A stretch of 10,388 nucleotides of DNA from positions 1 to 10,388 of the forward strand of contig JAOXYC010240458.1 of assembly GCA_028565715.1 (NCBI GenBank), in the 5' to 3' direction. The position numbers and the translations under genes are program-made. The first letter of the stretch is position 1. Each line of letters opens with the position of its first letter. Positions 1 to 5,852 of the stretch are shown here, piece after piece. Under the pieces are notes generated by a model. That model was not told the origin of the DNA. It made no database searches and saw only the letters and a list, made by a program, of their open reading frames with translations. The stretch comes from Phoronis pallida (taxonomy: Eukaryota > Phoronida > Phoronidae).

Positions 1-375
1 GAAATGCCGTTTGAAGCTGTTTCAAGAGTAACTTCTTCTAAAAATAAAGATGAGGTAGGTATGTTAAAAAGTAATATTATATTGTCATTATGGTCTTATG
101 TTATATATATAATTGCAATGAAGTTATTTCTTTTTATGGGAATCAATACACTTACATCTAGCTTTTATTTATTAAGAGATATACCACATTATTTATATTG
201 GTTATTCTTTGGTTCAATACCATTAGTTGTTGCAGCAAAACCATATGAGTGTGTATATTCTATTTGTAGATACCATAATATTTTTTCTAAATCTACTATA
301 ATTACTAAATTATTTCAATTTATATGTATGATAACAATGGTATATTCAGGCATTGAAATACATAAAGTATTATGA
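1..375 (+). CDS. Integral membrane protein of unknown function, 5' end outside the window, ends at in-frame TGA
   Basis: I do not recognise the family. The frame is open from the first base (GAA, then ATG at 4), so the true start probably lies upstream and the ATG at 4 may be internal. Counting from that ATG, a polar stretch (residues 1-21) is followed by strongly hydrophobic segments at about 24-46, 63-80 and 99-117, typical of a polytopic inner-membrane protein. The frame meets TGA at 373-375 but stays open and hydrophobic to a TAA at 532-534, so the protein may once have been, or may still be, longer. It converges on the orphan gene at 562-1530, with 27 bases between the TAA and that gene's stop. 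No catalytic motif is visible. Coding status is fairly sure; function is unknown. Confidence 0.6.
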   Translation, partial: EMPFEAVSRVTSSKNKDEVGMLKSNIILSLWSYVIYIIAMKLFLFMGINTLTSSFYLLRDIPHYLYWLFFGSIPLVVAAKPYECVYSICRYHNIFSKSTIITKLFQFICMITMVYSGIEIHKVL

Positions 376-534
376 TGGTCAATTATATTTGAAAGATTTT
401 TCTATTTAATAATGATGATGTATTATAGTAATATATTAGAAAATAAATATAATTTAAGACAAATATTATATTCATTATCAGCTAATACTTTAGTATCAAT
501 ATTTGGATATATAGTATTGAGATCAATACTATAA
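373..534 (+). other. Open in-frame continuation of the membrane protein beyond TGA
   Basis: After the TGA at 373-375, the same frame runs for 52 further sense codons, starting with TGG at 376, to TAA at 532-534. The translated stretch contains two more hydrophobic segments, one starting WSIIFERFFYLIMMMYY and one containing LSANTLVSIFGYIVL, with a polar loop between them. This matches the membrane-protein character of the preceding part. In DNA this A+T-rich, a frame that long without a stop and with coherent membrane composition is unlikely by chance. It looks like the genuine C-terminal part of the same gene, separated by one stop codon. Readthrough, recent nonsense mutation and base error are all compatible. 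Confidence 0.6.
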
Positions 535-561
535 AGTTTAATTATTTTATTTAATTAGATG

Positions 562-1530
562 TTAATCGTCTTTATTGTTTATATTGTTTTCTTGATTTTC
601 TTGTTTCTCATTTATAGAGTTATTTTCTTGATCTGTATCTGTAGTTATATCTTTCTTCTCTTGTACTTCTTTTAATTCTTCTTTATTATTATCTTCTATA
701 TTCTCTTCTTTATTATTATCTTGCTGTACTTCTTTTTGATTCTCTTTTATTTGTTCTTTACTAATATCTGGTTCTATATTTTTATCTTTATTTTCTATTT
801 GATCATTTTCATCTTCTATTTGAATATCTTCTTCTATTTGATCGTTAATAATTTGTAAATTTTCTTTATCATCATTTTGTTCAAGAAAGAAACAATCAAT
901 TGGAAGATCTGTACATTTATATGCAGAATCTATAATTATACGTATAATTGTATTATCTTTATTAGATATTTCACATATACTTGAATAATTTTGATTATAT
1001 TTGTTTAAATTATTTTTTTTGTTGAATTGAAGACATGTAAGTACAAAATATCTTTTGTCTTCTTTCATATATAAATTAAGTTTTTCAGATGCTTCTTGAT
1101 CAAATAAAAATATAAGTATATTATCTTTGTTTTGTATATATTCAATTTTTTCAAATGATGTATGATATGAATCATTTTTATATTGTATAGAACCAGAAGT
1201 AAAACATATATTTTGAAAACTTTGAATAATATCCATTGATATATTTATATATTCATTCATAGATACCATCTTAATTGAAATATCATATATAAGAATATGT
1301 ACTAATATTGGTAATATATACTTTAAATATTGACTAAGGACATTAATGACAGGATGTTTTATATTCTTATCTATATAAAATACATCTTCTAAATTTCCTG
1401 GCATATACTTTAGTGTAAAAATATCATTAAGATTTTGTAATTGATTATGTGCTTTGTTTAAATCAATACTTTGTAAAATCTTTATACTTTTTTGTGAGTA
1501 TCCAAGTGAATATGCATAAAATTTAATCAT
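562..1530 (-). CDS. Orphan protein with long acidic low-complexity C-terminal tail, downstream of dnaB
   Basis: I do not recognise this 322-residue protein. Residues 1-216 look like a folded domain of mixed composition. A hydrophobic stretch at about 61-86 could be a buried helix or a single membrane segment. From about residue 218 to the end the protein is a disordered tail made almost entirely of E, D, N, Q, K and I, with short internal repeats built on NNKEE and KEVQ. ATG at 1528-1530 lies 26 bases after the dnaB stop, and the gene is the last of the map-ymdB-dnaB unit, so it is probably co-transcribed. No signal peptide or catalytic motif is evident. An acidic tail next to a helicase gene could suggest a protein-binding or DNA-mimicking role, but that is only speculation. 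The stop is TAA. Confidence 0.7.
   Translation of the reverse strand: MIKFYAYSLGYSQKSIKILQSIDLNKAHNQLQNLNDIFTLKYMPGNLEDVFYIDKNIKHPVINVLSQYLKYILPILVHILIYDISIKMVSMNEYINISMDIIQSFQNICFTSGSIQYKNDSYHTSFEKIEYIQNKDNILIFLFDQEASEKLNLYMKEDKRYFVLTCLQFNKKNNLNKYNQNYSSICEISNKDNTIIRIIIDSAYKCTDLPIDCFFLEQNDDKENLQIINDQIEEDIQIEDENDQIENKDKNIEPDISKEQIKENQKEVQQDNNKEENIEDNNKEELKEVQEKKDITTDTDQENNSINEKQENQENNINNKDD
663..736 (-). repeat. Short in-gene repeats coding for the acidic tail
   Basis: An 18-base unit, CTTCTTTATTATTATCTT on the plus strand, occurs at 678-695 and again at 705-722. The 27-base offset is exactly nine codons, giving a repeated NNKEE-containing peptide. Outside these, TGTACTTCTTTT occurs at 663-674 and 725-736 and codes for a repeated KEVQ peptide. 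The repeats keep frame and sit inside the disordered tail of the orphan protein, so tail length may vary between strains by slippage or unequal recombination. Confidence 0.65.
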
Positions 1531-1556
1531 ATGTTAATGTTTATATTAATTTTAAA

Positions 1557-2321
1557 TTAATTATCTGTTTCAAAAAATGAAAAATCTAATGTGTTAATTA
1601 TTATAGTGCATTCACCAAGTTTTCCATGTCTATTTTTCTTTACAACTATTTTTATTTTATTATCTTCTAATTTATTAAGAAATATTACACTATCTGCAAT
1701 TTGCTCTAGATGGCTTGAGTCCTTTAAATCATTTAGGCATAATTCTGAATTATTTCTTCTTGAATGTTCTCTATTAACTTGTGATAAAAATATAGCAACA
1801 ATATTATATTCCATACAGTATTTTTTAATTGTATTACTTATATATGCGATTTCTTCTGTTCTAGTACAATTATTTTTTTTAACTCTAATTAATTGAATAT
1901 AATCTATTACAATTATTTTTGCTTCATTTTTATATATATCAATAATATTTAATATTTCATCTAAATCAGATGATTCAGACATTATTATTGGTATAGATTG
2001 TATGGTGCTAATAATGTCATTTTTAGTATAATTATAAATATTTTTTCCATACATTATTTTAAACAATCTATTATATACATGTTTAATATGCATATCTGGA
2101 GTAAAGTATAAAACAACATTATTAATATCTTTTATTAAATCTAAATTTGCATATATTGTCTGAAGAGCAAAAATAGTTTTTCCTGTACCAGGTGTGGCTC
2201 CTACTATATTTATACCACCTATATTTAAACCGCCTTCAGTTATATTATTTAAAGATTTTGTAGGTAAGCTAATAGTATCATTATCTATATCTATAATTTT
2301 ATCAATATTGTTTTTAATATT
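1557..2321 (-). CDS. dnaB: Replicative DNA helicase DnaB, RecA-like ATPase part (after in-frame TAG)
   Basis: This is the motor domain of the hexameric helicase that unwinds the replication fork. Reading in the same frame as the upstream half, it contains a linker (2202-2321), Walker A GATPGTGKT (2175-2201) followed by IFALQ, Walker B KIIVIDYIQL (about 1890-1919), the LSQVNRE motif (about 1767-1787), the NDLKDSSHLEQIADSVIFL stretch typical of DnaB, and KKNRHG (about 1623-1640), corresponding to the arginine-finger region KQRNG. No ATG, GTG or TTG lies in frame between the TAG and Walker A; the first ATG (2091-2093) lies after Walker A and would give a dead fragment. Production therefore needs TAG readthrough, a non-standard start such as ATT at 2316-2318, or a sequence correction. 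The stop is TAA. The family assignment is firm; how the half is expressed is not known. Confidence 0.85.
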   Translation of the reverse strand, partial: NIKNNIDKIIDIDNDTISLPTKSLNNITEGGLNIGGINIVGATPGTGKTIFALQTIYANLDLIKDINNVVLYFTPDMHIKHVYNRLFKIMYGKNIYNYTKNDIISTIQSIPIIMSESSDLDEILNIIDIYKNEAKIIVIDYIQLIRVKKNNCTRTEEIAYISNTIKKYCMEYNIVAIFLSQVNREHSRRNNSELCLNDLKDSSHLEQIADSVIFLNKLEDNKIKIVVKKNRHGKLGECTIIINTLDFSFFETDN

Positions 2322-2324
2322 CTA
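2322..2324 (-). other. dnaB: Single in-frame TAG inside dnaB
   Basis: The plus strand reads CTA, so the gene reads CCA TAG AAT ATT. The stop falls in the flexible linker between the collar domain and the ATPase domain, with no other stop in 1251 bases. It is one base change from several sense codons (TTG, AAG, CAG, TAT, TGG). No Shine-Dalgarno-like AGGAG precedes it to support reinitiation. Whether it is read through, separates two polypeptides, marks decay or is a base error cannot be told from one sequence. Confidence 0.85.
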
Positions 2325-2807
2325 TGGAGTGTATATATCTTGATCTTCATAAGCACTAATATTATCATATTTCTCTTCATCATATAATTTAGATTTTTCT
2401 TCTTTAAGTTTATTATTTAAATAAGATAAGCTAGAGTTTATATATCCATAATTAATTAATTCTGTTAATATTAATAATTTTCTATAGTAGTTAATTTTTA
2501 TAATAACATCTTGTATGTTAGATTGAATACCAAATGATTTCCATATTGATGAGTAATAATTATGATTTTTAGAATCTTCTAATATTTTAAAATTATAAGA
2601 TGATCTTGCTATTTTAACTTTAATATCATTTAGTATGTTTGTATAATTTAAATTATATGTATTTAAATTTTGAAAGATATGAATATTACTTTCTTCTATT
2701 TCACCATAAATTAATATTGAAATTAATATATCTTCTTGTGATTTTAAATTCTTATTAAAGAAATATATAATTTCTTTTAAGTAGTAATTACTAAAATTGT
2801 TATCCAT
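2322..2807 (-). CDS. dnaB: Replicative DNA helicase DnaB, N-terminal domain, ends at in-frame TAG
   Basis: These 161 codons start with ATG at 2805-2807, 16 bases after the ymdB stop, and end at TAG 2322-2324. They lie directly in frame with the helicase motor domain that follows. Together the two halves make about 416 residues, somewhat short for DnaB (usually about 450-480). The part is helical, in the position of the DnaB N-terminal domain that forms the collar of the hexamer and contacts primase. Its last residues before the stop, DIYTP, line up with the family's linker pattern where a TPL-type motif precedes the linker helix; the next residues are NIKNNIDKI. The sequence is strongly diverged, so identification rests mainly on frame continuity with the second half. 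The gene is third in the map-ymdB-dnaB unit. Confidence 0.75.
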   Translation of the reverse strand: MDNNFSNYYLKEIIYFFNKNLKSQEDILISILIYGEIEESNIHIFQNLNTYNLNYTNILNDIKVKIARSSYNFKILEDSKNHNYYSSIWKSFGIQSNIQDVIIKINYYRKLLILTELINYGYINSSLSYLNNKLKEEKSKLYDEEKYDNISAYEDQDIYTP

Positions 2808-2810
2808 ATC

Positions 2811-2826
2811 TAATTAATATTAATTA
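2811..2826. repeat. 16-bp perfect palindrome between ymdB and dnaB
   Basis: TAATTAATATTAATTA reads the same on both strands. It fills most of the 16-base gap between the two genes and overlaps the ymdB TAA. It has no G or C, so as an RNA hairpin it would be weak. In DNA this A+T-rich, such palindromes arise by chance, so a regulatory role is only a possibility. Confidence 0.4.
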
Positions 2827-3636
2827 ATTTTGTATTCCTAGAGTAATTGATTTTATATTAACTGTTTTACAAATGTTTAAGTGATTTCTGATATTTGTAT
2901 TTACAGTAATTATTACTCCTGCTACTGAGTTGTTATTAATTCTTTGTTCATAAAATTCTGCTCCTTGAAAGTGCGAATATCTTAGTGCTTTAAATTTTCC
3001 TTTTCCTCCTATAAGATAATAATTACCACACATTCCTAAATCTGTTTGAAATGAAGTGCCTCCTTTAAATATACGTGCATCATTTGTAGGAGTATGAGTA
3101 TGTGTTCCAACAACTGTAGTAACCATTCCATCTAAATAAACTGCCATAGTTTCTTTTTCACACCCTAAAGCAGCATGCATTTCAATAATTATAATATCAG
3201 ATTTAATTTTTAATTGTTTAATTATATCTTTTATTACAATAAATGGATTGTCATATGCTAAAGGCATACTTGTATTACCTAAACATGATATTATTCCATA
3301 TCTTATATTATCTTTAATAATTACAGAAAAAGATCCATATTTTGTATTACCTATATTAAATGGAACAACTATTCTATGATCATTTATCATCTTTAGAATA
3401 CTTAGTTGTTTAAATGCATGATTTCCTAAAGTTATACAATCTATTCCTAAATCAAAAAGTAATCTTGCTTCATAGTCTTGAATTCCATTCATTTTTGGAT
3501 CAGAAACATTTTCTCCATTTGCAATAATAATATCTGGATTATATTTTTCAATTAAATAAGGGAGATATTTTTTTATAGCGATAACGCCATAAGATCCTAC
3601 TATATCTCCTAGCATTAAAATTTTCTTTAAATTCAT
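2824..3636 (-). CDS. ymdB: YmdB-family metallophosphoesterase
   Basis: This 270-residue protein belongs to the calcineurin-like YmdB family (TIGR00282 type). Members hydrolyse 2',3'-cyclic nucleotides, and in Bacillus YmdB affects biofilm and sporulation decisions. The two-metal site is complete: GDIVG with D11, NGEN with E42, GNH with N72 and H73, MHA with H154, and GTHTHTPTND with H179 and H181. The family-typical GTSFQTDLGMCG follows at 193-204. Length matches the family (about 260-270). ATG at 3634-3636 overlaps the stop of map by four bases, so translation is probably coupled. No signal peptide is seen, so it is cytoplasmic. Family membership is sure; the physiological substrate here is unknown. 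Confidence 0.93.
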   Translation of the reverse strand: MNLKKILMLGDIVGSYGVIAIKKYLPYLIEKYNPDIIIANGENVSDPKMNGIQDYEARLLFDLGIDCITLGNHAFKQLSILKMINDHRIVVPFNIGNTKYGSFSVIIKDNIRYGIISCLGNTSMPLAYDNPFIVIKDIIKQLKIKSDIIIIEMHAALGCEKETMAVYLDGMVTTVVGTHTHTPTNDARIFKGGTSFQTDLGMCGNYYLIGGKGKFKALRYSHFQGAEFYEQRINNNSVAGVIITVNTNIRNHLNICKTVNIKSITLGIQN

Positions 3637-4442
3637 GTTAAAAATTTTATTTTATTATTTGACCTATAAAGCATTCTTTCAAAGTGTCCTACATAATTTC
3701 CTGATACATTTATAATATTATGTCCATTATGTTTAGTTTCCATATATTGTCTACTATCATGTGTAGTATCATTTCTTACACCAATAATAGGCTCAAAGCA
3801 AAATATTACATTATCAGGTATTTCTATATGTGACTCATTATTATATAAATTAGTACTATTAATAAATGGTCTTTGATGAAGTTTTCTTCCTATTACATGT
3901 CCACCTAAGTCAGCAGATATCACATACTTATTCTTATCTACTATATCGTAATAAATACATCCAAAACTAGAGTAATAAATTGATTTAGTTTTTTCTAGCC
4001 TATCATTTGCTATATCAATACATTTATAAAATACTTGTTTTGTATATTCAACAAGATCAATTTTTTCTTGGTCTTTACTAGTAATTTCATCATATATAAT
4101 TACATGTGTATCAGCAGAGTCAAAATGTTGTGTAATATTATTTTCTGTTATTTTAAATGAAACATCAAAAGTAACAATATCTCCATGTTTTAAAATATAA
4201 TCATCAGCTACACCATGACAAGCAACATGATTTACTGATATACAAGTATAACTTGGAAAATTATATTCTGATTTTGGGGATGATACTGCATTATTTTTTT
4301 CTAATATGTTATTAACTTCTGTATCTATAAACTTTGTTGTAATATTTTTAGTTTTAATGACTTCGCTTATAAATGATAGACATGATTTCATTATTTGTTG
4401 TCCTTTAATAATAATATCAGTTTCTAGTAGTTCTTTGTTCAT
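3633..4442 (-). CDS. map: Methionine aminopeptidase, type I
   Basis: This enzyme removes the initiator methionine from nascent proteins in the cytoplasm. The 269-residue protein has the pita-bread fold signatures: TCISVNHVACHG with H76, the metal ligands D93 (FDVSF), D108 (QHFDSAD), H182 (GGHVIGRKLHQRP, with H189 also kept), E217 (FCFEP) and E255 (GHFERM). D93 and D108 are separated by 15 residues instead of the usual 11, a small insertion. ATG at 4440-4442 starts the unit, preceded by a TATAAT on the minus strand. The protein ends KFLT, the normal place for the family to end, at TGA 3633-3635. One codon later there is a second in-frame stop, TAA (3627-3629). The TGA overlaps the ymdB start. 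Confidence 0.95.
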   Translation of the reverse strand: MNKELLETDIIIKGQQIMKSCLSFISEVIKTKNITTKFIDTEVNNILEKNNAVSSPKSEYNFPSYTCISVNHVACHGVADDYILKHGDIVTFDVSFKITENNITQHFDSADTHVIIYDEITSKDQEKIDLVEYTKQVFYKCIDIANDRLEKTKSIYYSSFGCIYYDIVDKNKYVISADLGGHVIGRKLHQRPFINSTNLYNNESHIEIPDNVIFCFEPIIGVRNDTTHDSRQYMETKHNGHNIINVSGNYVGHFERMLYRSNNKIKFLT

Positions 4443-4513
4443 ATCTTTTTATTATAGGTATTTAATATTTTTTTAGTTATTATTTATATATTATAAAATA
4501 ATGATAATGTTAA
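4443..4513. promoter_or_regulatory. Divergent promoter region between map and rnhA
   Basis: This 71-base gap separates two genes read outward. On the minus strand a TATAAT (4451-4456) lies only eight bases before the map ATG, implying a very short or leaderless transcript. Towards rnhA a TATAAA (4492-4497) is a possible -10 element. No convincing -35 box or Shine-Dalgarno sequence is visible. Such boxes occur often by chance in this composition, so confidence is modest. Confidence 0.35.
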
Positions 4514-4987
4514 GTGAGCTTTAATAATAAAAATATAGAAATTTATATTGATGGGTCATGTAATCCAAACCCAGGTACATTTTTATCAAGTGGTTTAGTG
4601 TTTTGTGTTGAAAATAAGATGAAGTCTTTTATTTTATATACATCTAGAAGTAAAAGTAAAATATTTACTAATATTATGTCTGAATGCTATGGATTATATT
4701 TAGCACTTAAAACATGTGAACAATTTAAAATAACATTATGTAATATTAATATTATGACAGATTCTGAATATGTATTAAATACATTTAATAATAAATTTAA
4801 TATTAAATATAAAAAATACGATATTAATATTAAAAAAATTTTACGAAAGTTAATTAATAATAAAAATAGTATAAATGTATTAAAAGTAAAAGCTCATAGC
4901 GATATAAAATATAATATTTTTGTTGATAATATTGCTTATTGGGGTTTATGTTCTATGACTAAAAGATTATATTATATTAGAAAATAA
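4514..4987 (+). CDS. rnhA: Ribonuclease HI
   Basis: This enzyme cuts the RNA strand of RNA-DNA hybrids, removing R-loops and primer remnants. The 157-residue protein has the whole DEDD set: D13 in YIDGSCNPNPG, E57 in MSECYGLYLAL, D81 in MTDSEYV and D136 in FVDNIA, plus the catalytic-loop H126 in VKAHSD. Length is close to the usual 150-160. The only start compatible with the conserved N-terminus is GTG at 4514-4516; TAA at 4511-4513 lies immediately before it in frame, and the ATGs at 4501 and 4507 are in another frame. No Shine-Dalgarno sequence is visible. The gene diverges from map and ends three bases before the converging stop of the 131-residue orphan gene. Confidence 0.93.
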   Translation: MSFNNKNIEIYIDGSCNPNPGTFLSSGLVFCVENKMKSFILYTSRSKSKIFTNIMSECYGLYLALKTCEQFKITLCNINIMTDSEYVLNTFNNKFNIKYKKYDINIKKILRKLINNKNSINVLKVKAHSDIKYNIFVDNIAYWGLCSMTKRLYYIRK

Positions 4988-4990
4988 CTT

Positions 4991-5386
4991 TTATATAAAG
5001 AAATAATATATATTATTTTTAATATATACTTCATATATTAAAAAAACTTCTGAAAAATTTATATTCATTGATATTAGATGTTCATTTATCTTTTTATAAG
5101 TTAAATTTACAATTTCTGTAAATAGATTTATATGTTCTATATTTGATTTTTTTGTAATAATTATTCTATTTTCTTCTAAAATTGTAATATTTTCATACAT
5201 ATCTTCTTCTTCTCCAGTTTTAACAAAAATGTTTTGTATTATTTCTTTTTCTTTATCATCATATTCAAATTTAGACATATGTGATTCTGATGCTGTAATA
5301 TATATTCTTGATGTAATTTCGTAATTATCACATTGTAATAGTATATCGATAATGCCTTTTATAGCTTTATAAGATTTAATTTGCAT
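4991..5386 (-). CDS. Orphan protein, 131 residues
   Basis: I do not recognise this protein. It starts at ATG 5384-5386 and ends on TAA, three bases from the rnhA stop. It is predicted to be soluble: an N-terminal helix-like region (about 1-20), an acidic central part with KTGEEEDMYEN (about 56-66), then alternating hydrophobic residues and an aromatic C-terminus YFFI. No signal peptide, membrane segment or catalytic motif is clear. It diverges from the frameshifted gene at 5413, across a 26-base gap, so the two may be regulated together. Coding status is supported by a clean open frame, sensible composition and no competing gene on the other strand. Confidence 0.6.
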   Translation of the reverse strand: MQIKSYKAIKGIIDILLQCDNYEITSRIYITASESHMSKFEYDDKEKEIIQNIFVKTGEEEDMYENITILEENRIIITKKSNIEHINLFTEIVNLTYKKINEHLISMNINFSEVFLIYEVYIKNNIYYFFI

Positions 5387-5412
5387 ATGATTTATAATAG
5401 TATAAAATTAAT
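5387..5412. promoter_or_regulatory. 26-base divergent start region with TATAAT
   Basis: The whole space between two outward-reading genes is 26 bases. A TATAAT at 5393-5398 on the plus strand lies 14 bases before the ATG at 5413 and could serve as its -10 element. Its -35 element would have to lie inside the other gene. Transcripts in both directions would be almost leaderless. The element could be fortuitous in such A+T-rich DNA. Confidence 0.3.
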
Positions 5413-5846
5413 ATGTCTACATATATACATTTAAATTTTACTAATTATTTTTTTTTAAGAAACTATGGATAGATTTTATTTGTAAAAATCAATATAATAC
5501 TACAGTTCAGGAATATATATTAAATATTACTAAAAATATTGAATTAATAGATGATAGTTTTTCTAATTTTTCTGAAAATTTAGACAATATTAAAGATATA
5601 GAACAAGATATAATGATGTCTCTTATAAATATTTATAAATATATAGAAAAAAATAAATTAGTTGATAATAAATATTTAAATAAAGAAAAATATACATCAT
5701 TAAAGTTTATTTTTAAAGATATAAGTGATAAAAATAATAACTTACAAGATTTAGAAAATATTAGGTCTATTTTTGATCATAATAAGTTAAAAAATAAATA
5801 TATAGCAGTTTTTGAGATTATTAAAATGTTTGTAGAATTTAGATAA
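5413..5846 (+). CDS. Orphan protein of about 144 residues, continuous only with a -1 shift at a T9 run
   Basis: ATG at 5413 opens a frame reading MSTYIHLNFTNYFF that dies after 19 codons at TAG 5470-5472. The -1 frame is open from 5445 through TAA 5844-5846 and has no ATG, GTG or TTG before the ATG at 5613. Joining the frames within T9 (5448-5456) gives a coherent 144-residue protein whose junction reads NYFFFKKLWIDF, with a helical, lysine- and asparagine-rich remainder. The alternative, translation from 5613 only, would leave about 170 bases of open, protein-like sequence unexplained. Expression could use ribosomal -1 frameshifting, transcript slippage or an uncorrected homopolymer count; decay is also possible. 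I do not recognise the family. Its stop lies six bases from the stop of the converging 500-residue gene. Confidence 0.55.
5448..5457 (+). other. Putative -1 slippery site (T9A, heptamer T TTT TTA)
   Basis: Nine T then A. In the frame set by the ATG at 5413 the codons are TAT TTT TTT TTA AGA, so 5451-5457 is the heptamer U UUU UUA in correct phase. This is the X XXY YYZ form used for programmed -1 frameshifting, as in the HIV-1 gag-pol site. A -1 slip here enters exactly the frame that stays open to 5846. The zero-frame stop comes four codons after the TTA codon. No strong downstream hairpin is evident. Confidence 0.5.
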
Positions 5847-5852
5847 ATTTTT

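Noticed and set aside
535-561. Terminator between the membrane protein frame and the acidic-tailed gene
   Set aside because: The 27-base gap is almost pure A+T with no stable hairpin; I see nothing that supports a terminator.
1591-1896. Plus-strand open frame of 101 codons inside dnaB
   Set aside because: It lies wholly opposite the DnaB Walker B to SQVNR region, which is clearly coding on the minus strand. It shows no family features of its own and is explained by composition.
1557-2093. ATG at 2091-2093 as the real start of a shorter ATPase gene
   Set aside because: In-frame sequence upstream of it contains the Walker A motif and the DnaB linker up to the TAG, so the ATG is internal and a protein starting there could not bind ATP normally.
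5613-5846. ATG at 5613 as the true start of a 77-residue protein
   Set aside because: The same frame is open and protein-like for about 170 bases upstream, and joins an ATG-started frame through the T9 run; starting at 5613 would discard that.
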